Below are positions 20,201 through 32,079 of a DNA stretch of 64,000 nucleotides, piece by piece (position 1 is the first letter of the stretch; every line of letters begins with the position of its first letter). The notes below the pieces were generated by a model. That model did not search any database. It saw only the letters and a program-made list of their open reading frames with translations, and had not been told where the DNA came from. Both the position numbers and the translations under genes were made by a program. Origin of the DNA: Buteo buteo (Eukaryota; Chordata; Aves; Accipitriformes; Accipitridae); contig NC_134173.1 of assembly GCF_964188355.1 (NCBI RefSeq), forward strand, positions 67,630,671 to 67,694,670. Direction: 5' to 3'.

Positions 20201-22260
20201 GGTATAGTACATCAGGCAGTAAAGGGCTCTCGAATGCAGCAGTGACAGGCAGAGCTAGAACCAGTGCCGGGCAGATAATTCAAATTAGAAATTATGGCAC
20301 AGGTCTGTAATGGCAAGGGTGATTAGCCACTGGAACAAATTGCCAAGAGAAGGGGCAGATTCTCTCTCTGTCATTTCTGCCTTAAAACCTGAGTCGGAAA
20401 AATCGGTAGAAGTTTTGTATAAAAATTACTGGGTATGTTCCTGCAAATTAGCTCATTAGAAAGTCCCTTGATGGGAGGGGGGAGGTTTGACCATACCCCC
20501 CCCCACCATGAGGTTGGGTTCTGTGGGCGCTGGGAGCCAGCCTGCACTGCTGGAGAGTGGGCTGAGCTGCGCTGAGCTGGGGCGTGCGGAGCATCCTGGT
20601 GAGAAATAGCAGCCCAAAGCCCCATAAGGACTGTGTGTTTGCATGAGATATTTTGGAAGACAGCTTTGTCACCTCTTTTCCATGCCTCGGTCAGGAATAC
20701 CCCATACCAAAACGTGTGTGCGGCCAAGAGCTGCAAGACTTTGAGAGCTTCCCGAGGGGAGAGGATGAAATCACACGGGTTCTCACCTACAGGCTGGGGG
20801 CTTGTCCAGGCACGGGACCCAGCTCCTCTCCTGGGGGTAGGAGTGAATGGCAGAGAAGCCTAAAGGAAGCCCCAAAAGGTTCTCTCTGTTTTGGGGAGAG
20901 GAGGTCCCTACCGCAAGAGCAGTGCCTTGAGCTGTAGGCTGCTTCCTTAGGGGCAAGTGGAGAGCAGAGGTGGGTGGGAGGGAAATAACATCCCGTCACG
21001 TAGTTTATTAAGCAGCTTGTGGAGGCCCTCAGCACAGTGCGGGTTGTGCTGGGAACCCCCAGGCTCTGAAGCAGGGCAGTGCAGGGATTTTAGGGTGGAA
21101 AACTCTGGTGCAGTCCTCCTCACCACCCACCATCATCTTCCCTCCATCTAGCTGGTACCTACAGTCCAGTCCGCTTCTCCCTGACTTTCTCTGAATGCCC
21201 TTTCTCTGCTGCCTGGCTTCCCTGGATAACTGCTGGTTGGACGCCTGGTCTGCACTTTAGCTTTACTGGTGGAGTTGAGCTGGTTAAGGGTACGTCATGC
21301 CAGTAACGCCTTTGGTGTGGATGCAGCATCCTGGTTCCTTGCACTGGTAGAAGCCATCGCATTAGTACTGCTGCAAGCTCTTCTGCGTCAGGGGATTTTT
21401 GCAAGGTAGCAAACGCTACAGGTTCAAAGTCATCCAGAAGCAGGTACGGGCCAGCCCCTCTGCTGCACGCTTATGTACTGCTTGCCTTTGGTCTCAGGAC
21501 ATTTTGTGCCTTTCCTGAAATCCCAACAGCTGGATTTAAGAGATTCCTTGCCTCGCTTTTTTCCTCCGAGTCAGGAGAACTAAAAGTTTTGATCTTTCCA
21601 TCAGTGCTGCAGGGGCAGCATCCTGTGAGGTCCTGTATAAATCTCAGCTGGGGTTGGGGAGCTATTGCCAGTAACTTAGAAAGGAGAAGAAAAATCCAAC
21701 TTAGGAGTATTTTTTTTTTTAAAAGCAACAACCTGTGACTCTTGGTTAACACTTTGTATTTTGAGGCCTAGATTTGATCATATTGCAACCATCTATTCTT
21801 GAAAATGTCAGCTGAGCAAAATCCCAGCTAAAATAAAATGCATTGCATTGCCTTGCGCAGTTCCCTGCCCCAGGTAGGGAGTGAGCCCTGAATGCACAAG
21901 TGGAAGGGGCTTGCAGGCTGTGCAAGAAACGAGCGGTGCAAGAGGCTAGAGCGTTGCTGCCTGTGTAGGTTTAGGAAAGGTGGCTTTTCCTGGGCAGCTT
22001 TCAGCCAGGTGCTGTGTCCTTGTAGTTTGGTGTTGGATCGGGTATTGCTGTCCCTGGCAGTGGTGCAGCGCTGACGTACACAATGTGTTCTGTGTGCTGG
22101 TTTACGTGGTGGAAACAGCAGCCGTGGGATGATGCCTCAGCATGTGGGATGTGGGGGAATGGCCAAAGCCCAGGCTGTGCTTAAACCCTTTACGTTACAT
22201 TTCCTCTGCATGGGAAAAGGTCTAGCATGGGTCTGTCTTTGCTAATATTAAAGTTTGATA
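17263..22260 (+). other. Intronic sequence, no exon seen
   Basis: Follows the CpG island with declining CpG content. I find no segment with a good acceptor and donor around an open frame. Frames of 60-130 codons at 17.9-18.2, 19.0-19.6 and 20.4-20.9 kb exist on both strands at once and lack splice boundaries. A run of C near 20499-20507 is the only simple tract of note. Confidence 0.5.
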
Positions 22261-22336
22261 ACACCATTATTATTAATTATTATTATTATTATTATTGCTA
22301 TTGTCCTCCTCATCATTATCACTATCATTATTATTA
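22261..22336. repeat. Imperfect ATT microsatellite
   Basis: A run of ATT/TTA units (about eight clean units at 22275-22298) continues into a degraded CAT/TCA-rich section and again into ATTATTATTAT near 22328-22338. Simple sequence in the presumed intron, likely polymorphic. Confidence 0.85.
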
Positions 22337-22914
22337 TATTAGCTGTGTTGCAGATGTAAAGTTTATTATACATTAATGTAGTCATGCTATAGCAGTCTCT
22401 AGATGTTGTGTACCAAAACCCTTTTATGCTTCAGCTGATGTTGTAAATAGGTAGTCACACCTATCAGTGCAATGACCTGTAATTTAGCACTCGGAGCAAA
22501 AAGCCACCATACATCCTTTTGGAAAGATTTAGTAATGTTTCCAGCCCTATTTAAATAAAAATGGGTTGTTTATTTTTTTTCCTCCTTCATAAGAGTAGGA
22601 AAGTCTGAAATACACTTTCCCAGAAATGATCATGGGGGGGAGCAAAGGCCAAAAGCTTCGTGCTGCATCACAGGCAATTGAGATGCTACTCACGGGTTTT
22701 AGATGATTGTGTTTGCTATGTGAATTGCTGGATCTTGATTTACAGGTATCTCACATCTGGCTTTGGTGCTTCTTGGTTTGCTTTTGGGGGTGGGGTGGGC
22801 AAAGCTTTACATTTTTCTTAAACGTTAAAAAGGCTGCTGTTAGATTATATGAAGATACTAACAAAAAAGTATGTGTGTTTGATGTTACGGAGAAAAATAA
22901 TCAGCCTTGTTTAC

Positions 22915-22980
22915 GAGCTAGGAGGTTGGACTGGAGACCCCAGAGGGTTCTTCCCACTAGCACTTCTGTTTCTGTGGTAG
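22915..22980 (+). mobile_element. Degraded CR1 3'-end remnant (tentative)
   Basis: GAGGTTGGACTGGAGACCCC, then AGAGGGTTCTTCCCA and a TTCTGTTTCTGTGG end resemble the CR1 3' terminus (a GGTTGGACTAGATGA-type block, a CCTTCCAACC-type block and an ATTCTGTG tail) with many substitutions. It is plus-oriented and only about 65 bp is recognisable. It could be a coincidental match. Confidence 0.4.
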
Positions 22981-25900
22981 CTGAGGAAAAATTCAAAAAC
23001 TGAGCTTCAAGTCTCCATTTGTGGAACAAAATGGAAGGAGGCCCTGGTTTCATGAATGCACAAGATGAGTAAATAAATGCGATTGAGATGAGCACGTTCA
23101 GAGGGGAAGGAAGATGCTGCTCTTTGCAGTCCAAGACGCTGAAGTAGTGAGAAATTAATCTTGAAATATTTTCCTTATCTTGGGTAGTTAGTATTAAGAC
23201 CCACCAGTCCTGCTTGTTACAAGTGGCTTGGAGAGATGATGGGGTTCCCAGTGCTCTGCTGTGGGTAGGATTTGGGGGCTCTGCCCTTGGCAAGCCATTT
23301 CTTCTTCTCGCCCTTCCACTCTTCTGCTTGCCTGTTTCATCTGTGAACATGTCAGAGAAGATGCTGCCTTTCGTGCAGTTGCTCACAGTGTAGGACGGTA
23401 GAGCCCTGATGTCAGGTGGACCCTCAGAGCGTCAGAGAAATGGTTGAGGTTCTGTACTTCTGCTTGACATGGTCGGAAATGGCAATGGGGACTGCCGTAG
23501 GCTGCTGTCTTTGAGGGGGAGGTCTAGTGGCTGCAACCAACACAACTAGACAGGAAAAATGCTTTTGAAAACTTTGCACCAAGTAGCTCTTTGTTGCAAG
23601 TGCAAGTGTTGAAGGTCTGGAAATAAGACTTTCTTAGCTCCTAGCTAACTGAGTGAGTACTGGCTTTTCATCTTCCATAGCACCGTCGATGGCCATTCTT
23701 CATACAGAGGAGGAGAAGGGGAAGGGAGGCTTGTGGTAATTTTAGAATTTTAATTTTAAAGATAAGTGTGTCAAGTACAATTTACAGGTTACTGGGTGGT
23801 AACTTGGGTATAACTATCTTTGAGACAGGTTGTAGCCTGTTCAGAACTCAAGATGTCCATTAGCATCAGGCATAACATTATATGGCCTGGTGGTAATCCC
23901 CGTACACCACTCGTGGTACCCGGTGTCCTTGTCTTCCTTGTAAATCTTGATCATCTAAGAGACTTTTAGCAAAGACCTTATTTTGCAGGATGTTTTTAGT
24001 AAATTTAGTGAGTATTTTTCTTGGGTACTTTTGTGAGACAAATTACAACAAACAGGATTTCAGTTCTGTACATCCATCTGTTAATTAACTGGTAACGCTG
24101 CCTCATGGAACAAGGTGGTATGGGAGGGATTAAACAACCTGCAGTCACTTGTGCTGATCCACCGTGACTGGAAGAGCTTTCAGTTGGTCTTGCTGATGCA
24201 TTTCACCTCCTTCTAATAATATTAGGAGGGCTAATATTCATAGTGACAAACACCTGCATCTTGTTCTGCTTGGAAAATCTGGATGCTGAGCAGGTAGAAA
24301 TGCTGTTACCTCCACTGTGGCAGCAGAAAGACAGCTGAAGCTCATGAAGCTACGAGATACCGTCAGGGTTGGGGCTGGTGTGGTGGGATCCTGGGAGCCA
24401 CGCTTTCTAGAAAGTCTTGAAGTCTGGGCTAAATCTGTTTAAGGCCTCCCTGAGGCGTGACAAAAGCCTGTGGACCCATGAAATAGCTGCTTATAACGTT
24501 AATATTTCATTTGAAGATATTAAGGGATTTCGATGCCCTGTAGAAGTTGGCAAGCGTTAAGGCTGAGCTCGTGCAGCTGCGGTTTCACCGGAGGCTTGGC
24601 TGGCAGAGCGGCTCTGCCCAGAGAGGCTCCGGACCTCCTTCCACGGTGGCAGGCCACGGTGGCTCCAGCAGAAGGAGCTTGAAGTCACGTCTGAGCCCTT
24701 TGGGGTGACTGGTACCACAGGAGAGGCGATGAGATTGCCTCCTCCCACCAGTCTTCACGCTTGGAGCCCCAGGTGGCCTTGCAGTAGGTGACGCGGCCAG
24801 GCTCAGGTGACCCCAGCGTGAAGATGATCCATAGCTCTCTTTAAGCTTTTTGCACCCAGCTGCTGCCAGGGAGCCGAGTTCTTGGACGTTGTGGGCTCCC
24901 TGGTGAGGAACAGCTCTCTGAGCTCCAGCAGTGCAGAAGAGCGTGAGGAAGGGGTTGAAGAGTCTGCCTCTGCCATGCTCTGCTGGCTGGTGGTACCTGT
25001 CCACAGCCGGTCAGTTGAGTTGGTGGGTTAGGAGCTCTGTTGGATTTCTTCTGGTGATAAGCTCTTTTCTAGCTCTTCTGGTGTTTCTGTCATCTTTGGC
25101 TGGTCAGGAGGTGCAGCCCCATCTTCCTGGAGAGAGTCGTGGTCTTGGTCTGTCATTGCATCTTGGCTTGACCACAGCAATGACCCACGTGTGTAGGGAG
25201 CCTGCAAGTGAAGGAAGCTCCAACCAGTCCAGAGAGCTGCAGCCCGTCTCCGCCGCTGCATGGGCAGCTTGCGATGTCTTTCTGTGCTGGCTTCTGTTGG
25301 AAATACAAAGTTTTGAGGTCTTTTGTTCTCTTGTTAGGGTGCGCCCTGTATTGCCTCAGGTAGCAGAAAGACTGCTTAAAGCTTTGTGCCAAAGACCTTA
25401 GGAGCTCTCTGCAGGGGAATGAAGCTCTGCTCTATAAGGGTCCAGTTTCACATGGACTGGGCAACCCCAGGAGATAAGGACCACCACAAACCTCATCGTA
25501 TTCTGCTCCAAGTGCGTGCAAGGTACATTCAACTGAAGGTCCTTTTTCTAAACATATATAGCAACATTTTGTATAATGTTTAAAGGCAGTTAAGGAACAC
25601 ACAAAGAAAACAAGACCCTCCATGGCTGGGTTGGAGGAAAGAGGAGAAACAACATGTATCAGATGTTAGTTCATCGCTTAATACAGTACCCAAAAGATAG
25701 TCTGGTGACGACTGCACTGTTTAAACTGAGAGTTGAGGAAAATACATTTGACTGTAATTCCAGTTACCTGCAGTGATTTGAGCCTTTTCAGAATACAGAA
25801 AAAGTTAGGAAATAGCAGGATTGAGGCATGTGCCGAGACATCCTTAACTCTGCCCTCTGTTTCATCTCTTCACCCCGTTCAAACTAGGGTTAATTACCAG

Positions 25901-26930
25901 GAATTTTCTGCAGACGCTAGACTGGTTTGTAACACCCTGTCATATTAACAGGTTAAAGCAAGCTGTTTTATGTAGCAGATGTGTTAAATGTGAAATTATT
26001 GTGGTTTTTTTTTTTTTTAAATTACATTGCCTCCTTTATCACCCTGTGGTTGGGCTCATAGATTCCAAATTAATTCATGTAAAACTCTTGGTCTGCATCT
26101 GTTTTGTATGTCCCAAAACATGATATTTAAACAAACCAGCAGTCAGCAGAGGAACTGTGAAGTCAAGATCACGATGGACATTGTGGCCACGTTAGTTAGG
26201 GGTTGTTCTCTGCATGGTTTGATGGATGTGGTGGTTCTGATGTGGGTTACTACTTACTACTGTTTTTTTCTGTAATGGGGGATCTTAAACCACCATTAGT
26301 GGTTTAAGTGGGATTTCGGAGAACAGGGAATGGGTGGGTCTCCGCTTGTGCTCTGTTGTGGTTGACCCCTTCCCGGCTTCCTGTCTAAAGCAGGATTGTT
26401 AGATGTGCCCATCCAGGATTGCCATGGATGGTGGGATGATGGTATCTCCTTTGGAATGTCTTTTGCTCCACTCTGGTCAGCCTGCCTTATTTGTTTGTAC
26501 TTTCTATCTATATCTTGGTTTTACCCTGGGTCATTGGGTCTCTGGGACAGAGACTGGCCTTTCTATCCTGTTTTTATGTAATGTCCGGCACAGACATATT
26601 TGGTATCTCAAGCTCCTGGTGGTGCTATATGTAATGCCAAAAACTAATAGCACTGATATTCTTCCTGGGGATCTGTGGCTATCTGTGCACACGATGGAGA
26701 CGTGATGGCCATAAATGTGCTGCTGTAGCGTGAATTTTCTTACATGGCTTCTGTGTGGTTTTAAGCTCTGAACAGCAGTAAATGTGGGAGCCAGCTCGGT
26801 ACAAGAAATGTACAGAAGCATCCCTGTGCAGGTGAAAACTGTGCTGACCTGTCAGAGCCAGTGGCCAGGGGTGAAGTCTTTGCTTTTATTCAGGGCAATG
26901 TGGATAAAAGCATGGCCCAGTTTTTCTACT

Positions 26931-27008
26931 TGTGTGTGTGTGTATATATCTATCTATGTCCAAGTAACTTTTATATGTAATTTTATATATATACAAACAT
27001 ATGTGTGA
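26931..27008. repeat. TG/TA/TATC simple-sequence cluster
   Basis: A TG run (26931-26942) passes into TATATATCTATCTATG and, after about 30 bp, into TTTTATATATATAC and ATATGTGTG. Compound microsatellite typical of vertebrate introns. Confidence 0.75.
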
Positions 27009-30000
27009 AGGCATCATTGCCTGTTTAGCTCTAACTTTGCTTCCTCCTCCCAGTTGCCCTCCACTTCTCTTTTTCTGTTTCACTTCACGTTTGAGTTTTA
27101 TGCCTGTGGTGATTTTCTTAGGCATATTTCCCTTTTTTTCTTACCTTCTTTCCCCTTTCTTTCCTATTCTGGCTTTTCATTCTTTACCTTCTTGTCCACC
27201 TGTTTCTGCTCCAAGTTGATTTATAATTTCTCTTCTGTGTGGCTCCTCCTTTCTCTTGCTGGGGCAGGTTGGCCAAGCACCCTGTTAGCGTCTCTGCACA
27301 CCCCGGGAGTTCACGGCCTGAGGAGCGGCCGCAGCTGTGCCCCTTATTTCTTGAAAAAAAGGAATAAGGGAGTCGGAGCTGCTCTCATTTCCCTTCTGTC
27401 GAAATGAGTCTTGACCTGACAGTTTTGGCTTCCCTTGCCTGCTCTGGATTGCAGCTGGCGTGGCCGAGTAGGTGTTTCTCAGACCTGATGGCTAAGAGTA
27501 AAATTGGGGTTAATGGCCATAGTGCTCCTGCCCTCTACCCCAGGCTTGGTGATGGCCCTTCCTCGGCGGCTGCAGTCCGCACTCGGAAGCGCAGGCTCTG
27601 CATTCCTGCTGTTACCTTTCTGCTGCTAAATTTTTGTAGGCTTCTGGCTTGCTGTGAGCCCAGGGCTTTTCCACCTGGTTTCAACCCTGTTTCTGCCCTC
27701 CGGAGGGAAGTGGCCCCAGTTTGTGGTGGTCCCGCGAGGGCTGCCAGGTCCGGATGGCAGAGGGATTTTGGGCACGTGGGCAGCTGAGCGGGTGGGTTTG
27801 TGCATGCATTGGGGATGGCTCGACTTGAGCAATCCCCATCCCTGTAAGAAAATGCTGCCCTGGGGAGATCGGGCAGGCAGCGTTGGGAGCAGGGGGGATT
27901 TTAAATGGAGTTGGGGGCACGTCCAGCACAGCGCTTCCCACTTCTGTGCAGGCAGTGAGCCCTGCGAAGCGCAGTGCCTTTGGTTGACTCGTAGATGATA
28001 AAGCCGAGCTTTTCGACTGCTTCCGATTAGAGAAACGGAGGGATCTGAAATCAGGAAGCGCTTTGGTGTTGGTGATCTAAAGAACACGCTCGATATCACT
28101 TGACAGCAGACATTTTATTCTTGGCTGCATCAGCCTTGCAGCAAGCGAGTTGGTTGGGTGGCTTTGCTTGCACAGCTGGTTTTTTTTCCCGAAAAAAAAT
28201 CCCAGGACTCAGCACTGCATTTCCCGTGCTGGAAAGCCGATGCTTCCCAGCCCGGGTTTGCGGCATCGGTTTCTTCGACGGGTGGCAATTCCTGAAGGTG
28301 CCCAGCTCACGCTCCACCGAGGTCAGGCCGGGTGAGCTCTGCTGAGCACGGCTTTAGGCAAGCAGATCTGTGGAGGGGGCTTTCCTTCAGGTAGATGGAA
28401 AGATTGTTTTGTTGTTGTTGTTCTTGGGAAGATGTAACCTGAGCAGAAAATTTTAAGGGATATCATCAAGGTGAATAAACAGAAACCGAACTCCAGACCT
28501 TCTCCTTCATGTCACTGATGATAATATGTGAGGCTTCTTAAATGAAATGTGAACACTCAGTGTCATGTTTCATTCAGGATGACTTCACTTTTTTTTCCTT
28601 CCTTTTTTTCTGCCCCCCCCTCTGCAATGCAGTCTGCTTTCACAAGTGGTGCCGGTGTCCTGTGCCATCCGCCCCCTCCCATCAGCCCCCTTGGACAAGA
28701 GGCTATTTCAGGCCATGCTCATAACTTGATCTTGCTGATGGCCCTTGCACTCAGGGATCACTTAGCGCCAATTGTTAGGGTGTTTTGCTATTTTCAAGTC
28801 ACTCGGGCCTGATCCTATTTCCCTCGCATGCCCAAATGGGATTTTTTCGCCCTGGTTTAGTTTGGCTCGGCAGTGGGCTGTTTGTCTGCTCACAAGTTTG
28901 GTGCTGTCAGTCCACCGCACGCAGCGATAGCACCTGAACTTCTGTAGTGGCTGCAGCCTTCGGGATGGGACCCCGAATGACACTGGTTGACTTGGGGGGG
29001 ATGCAGAGGACCTTGCCTTGGAAACAGTAAGGAGCAAGTTGTGCCTGAGGTAGCGTGGCAGACAGCTGGGAAAAATCATTTTTAAAAGTCATCTGCTGAT
29101 GGCAGAGCTGTCACCGTGCAGGTGGTGCCAGGTTTGATGGTGAGGCTTGCGATGCTGCTGGTCCCACATTTTTGGGCTCAAGTACGGTAGACTTGCTATA
29201 CTGGGGCAGATGCTTGTGTTTTTCTTAGCCAGCATCCTGTCCTTGGCCCTGATCAAAGGCAGATGTTTCAGGAAAAAAAAGAAAAAAAAAAGTGGGTGAA
29301 AGTGAAATAGATGGCTAAAAAGTAGCCAGATCATATGAGCAGTTTTCTACCAAAACATTTCAAGGTCAGGTTGGCTTGTGCCCAAGTCATGCCTGCCTTC
29401 TGGAGGGCTTGGTGATGAGTTGTAGGTGGCAGATTTCAGCTAGCTTACAGCATCTAAACAAATAAATCTTTTTTCTTTCTCCCCCCCCCCAGTATCTAAG
29501 TGTGTGGCCTTTGCTACTTGAGTGTCGCTTTTAAGCAGCTAAAAGTTTTTCTAAGTGAAGTATGTTTCTACGCTGCAGTTGAGAGATAAATATAGCTGGT
29601 GAATTGAAAGAAGGCCATAGTATGTGTTATGTTGCCTTACCCAGTATTTTTTTTTCTTTTTGTGGTGATTCTGTGCTAACTCAAAATGGAAAACCTCCTG
29701 AAAGATGTTATTTTTCCCGCTGAAAGAAATTACATGCCAGAATGCCATTCATTGCCTTACGCTGTAACCAGTGATGGATTAAACTCCCCCCTCCTCTTCT
29801 TCAGCCGAGTACCCTGTGTTTGGAAAGCAGGCGCATTTACAGCTGAGCCAGCTCTAATAATAATAATTTGGGTTGAGAAGCGCAGAGCAGCCTGTGATTA
29901 GCAAAATAATTATTGCACCGTGTATAAACTGAGAGGTGGGTTTTTACCATGGCGAGAGGAACGCACGCTGCAGCTGCCTGGGGAGGCAATTGGCTCATGT

Positions 30001-31116
30001 CACCTTGTTGACGTTTTCCATGTAAAACTGGGTGCAGGAACCGCATGAAGCAAAACATGCTTGTAAAATGATGATTGCTTTTCAGTTTTTCCAGTAAATT
30101 CTGCTGATGAATGCAGCCAGAAAATGCGTAAATAAGAGTTTTACACTGCGCTCTGTTCCCCAAGGTAATTTTTTTTTTTTTAAACTTGGATGTAGTTGTT
30201 GGATATGTTCTCTCTGCTTGCCAGGAGATCAAACTGTGACTAGCTGTTGGCTCCAGGACCTAAAAAACGGGCTAGGAAACCTTCCAAAGCTTCTCCTTCA
30301 TGGGTGCTGGTTCAGATCCGGGTCAGCAGGATTGAGAGAGACATCTCTATTATACGATGCTGCTCTGACATGTGTAAAGCCAAGTTCGTAGGCTCATCCC
30401 TGATGACTCGTTGCCTTAAAATCTAATCTGCCCTGCTGAGTAAGAGGGAGCAGGGCATTTTACGCATGCTTTCACCTCCCTGCTTCCTCAGCAAGGGCAG
30501 GGTTTCTGCCTGCACAGGGAGGTGGCACTGCGCAGCACCCGGTGCAAGGCTTTGGGGCAGAGCTCGTCCCGGGGACGTGCGCAGGCAGGCCTGGGATGAG
30601 GGGCTGTTGGAGCTGATCCAGCCTCAAAAAACGAGCAGAGCTTGGGAAATGCTTCCTAAGGATGGTGCGGGGATGGGCATCCCCAGACCTGGGCTGTGGA
30701 GGGACCTCTGCCTGGGCTGCTGCCCAGCCTGTGTGCCTCCCCACCTTTTGAAAATAAGTTTTCTGCAAATAAATATGGTACCAATAGAAATAAGTCTTTA
30801 CGAAAGTAGGTTTAAGCTGAGATGAATATAGGGCACTCTTATGGGTTTACATCAGTTACTAAGCGTAGCAGACTGTACGTCTCTTCCAAACTGCCTTAAG
30901 TATTTGCATAGGACTCATACAAATAGGGCCCTGATTTTCCCCCACGATGCTTGCTACCGTAATAGACAAATAATCATAATTAAAAAAAAGTGCCTTAATT
31001 AGGCTTGTTTTACTTGAGGCAAGCAGGTGGAGTGCATCCTTTGATCCTTTCCAACCTTTGTTTTTTGTGATTTTGTGTTTTTCTTTCCTATATCTCTTGT
31101 TGGCAATAATCAGAAG

Positions 31117-31183
31117 GATGTGTGTGTTCATGCATGTATGTGCATGTATGGGTACACATACCACACATTCACACACACATACC
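31117..31183. repeat. Alternating purine-pyrimidine (TG/CA) stretch
   Basis: TG-rich sequence (GGATGTGTGTGTTCATGCAT and further TGCATGTATG units) is followed by GGTACACATACC and then CA-rich sequence (ACACACACATACC). The TG half and CA half are roughly complementary around the GTAC centre. It is an old compound microsatellite with Z-DNA or hairpin potential. Confidence 0.65.
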
Positions 31184-31971
31184 TGCTCTTTTTCTGTATT
31201 ATAAAATACATATATTTTATTCCCTGTGTCAAAGACAACCGGTATCGCCTGCATGCAACTAAATAAGCCGTTGAATTAATACCACCGTGTAAAGTTCAGG
31301 AAAGCCCAGTGAACATTTTTCTAATAAGAGGATATTCTGGTCCTCTTGATAATCAGCCCCCCATTGTAAACTCATTTTGAGTCACAGGTTGAAATCTTTG
31401 TTCCAGTGGAAAAGATTTTTATGGGCAGCCCAAACAGGCATTAAATCCTGTTTTTTTTAGCAGAGTTGCTTAAAATAGTACAGATTCTGAATTGGAAGAG
31501 TGACTCGAAGGGAAAAGAGAAAAGCTGAAACAATGCAAATCATGATTTGGTGGCACAAATGTTTTGTCCCACCCCAACCCCTGATAGAAATTTGGCAGAG
31601 GCAGCAGGCCGGGTTTCCTCGCTGTGAGGCACTGCATGCTTGTGATTGCGCTGTGCAGTTGGGTTTCCATCTTCTCTGCTGGTAGTCAACCCACTTTTAT
31701 TTTGGGGATGGCAGAATATGACTTTGGAAGTCAAAACTATGCCAGTTTTATGCAGATTTATTCCCCTGCTTCCTGAATCCCTCCTGTATTTGCAGGGAAA
31801 AGGCTTTTCTGGAAAATGTGCCACCATTCTGGAAACATGGTGTCCCCATAATTTTGGGTTTTGACCTCTTTTTCCTCTCCCTTCTTCCATACTGTGAGTC
31901 GAACATCCCCAAACGGGCCCATAGCTCTTCCCACCAGTCCCACACAGCTTATCCATTGCCTTTGTTTTCAG

Positions 31972-32079
31972 TGGCTGGGACTGCCGTGGCAGCAGCGGCC
32001 CTTGGGATTATGATTTCATCAGGACAGAGCATCATGTCGAGACAGTCCGCACCTCGGGGAGGTTGTGATTTGTGTGCAG
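31972..32079 (+). CDS. Candidate internal coding exon, unrecognised
   Basis: The acceptor is strong (CATTGCCTTTGTTTTCAG, AG at 31970-31971) and the donor is strong (GTGTGCAG|GTGAGG, 32079/32080). The 108 bp are open only when the first two bases complete a codon, and the exon then also ends with one base left over. It is thus a symmetric phase-1 exon of 36 codons that could be included or skipped without a frameshift. The peptide reads AGTAVAAAALGIMISSG, then QSIMSRQSAPRGGCDLCA, with a Cys-x-x-Cys near the end. I recognise no domain. Its phase does not match the phase-0 first-exon candidates, so another exon would be needed between them. It may equally be an untranslated or chance exon. Confidence 0.35.

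Larger units (their letters stand above)
22981..31971 (+). other. Intronic sequence with simple repeats, no supported exon
   Basis: About 9 kb. Simple tracts include a TG/TA-rich run (26931-27008), GTT repeats (28409-28422) and an alternating purine-pyrimidine stretch (31117-31183). A minus-strand frame with unusually few stops (24557-25270) is discussed as a finding. Other open frames overlap in several phases and have no splice boundaries. A short TTTCCAACC motif near 31040 may be an ancient CR1 trace but is too short to call. Confidence 0.5.

Noticed and set aside
28509..28570. TGATGATA-containing stretch as a C/D-box snoRNA
   Set aside because: A C-box-like motif is present, but there is no CTGA D box at a fitting distance and no terminal stem.
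31015..31090. TTTCCAACCTTTG and flanks as another CR1 3' end
   Set aside because: Only about 12 bp agree with the CR1 terminal motif; too short to support.
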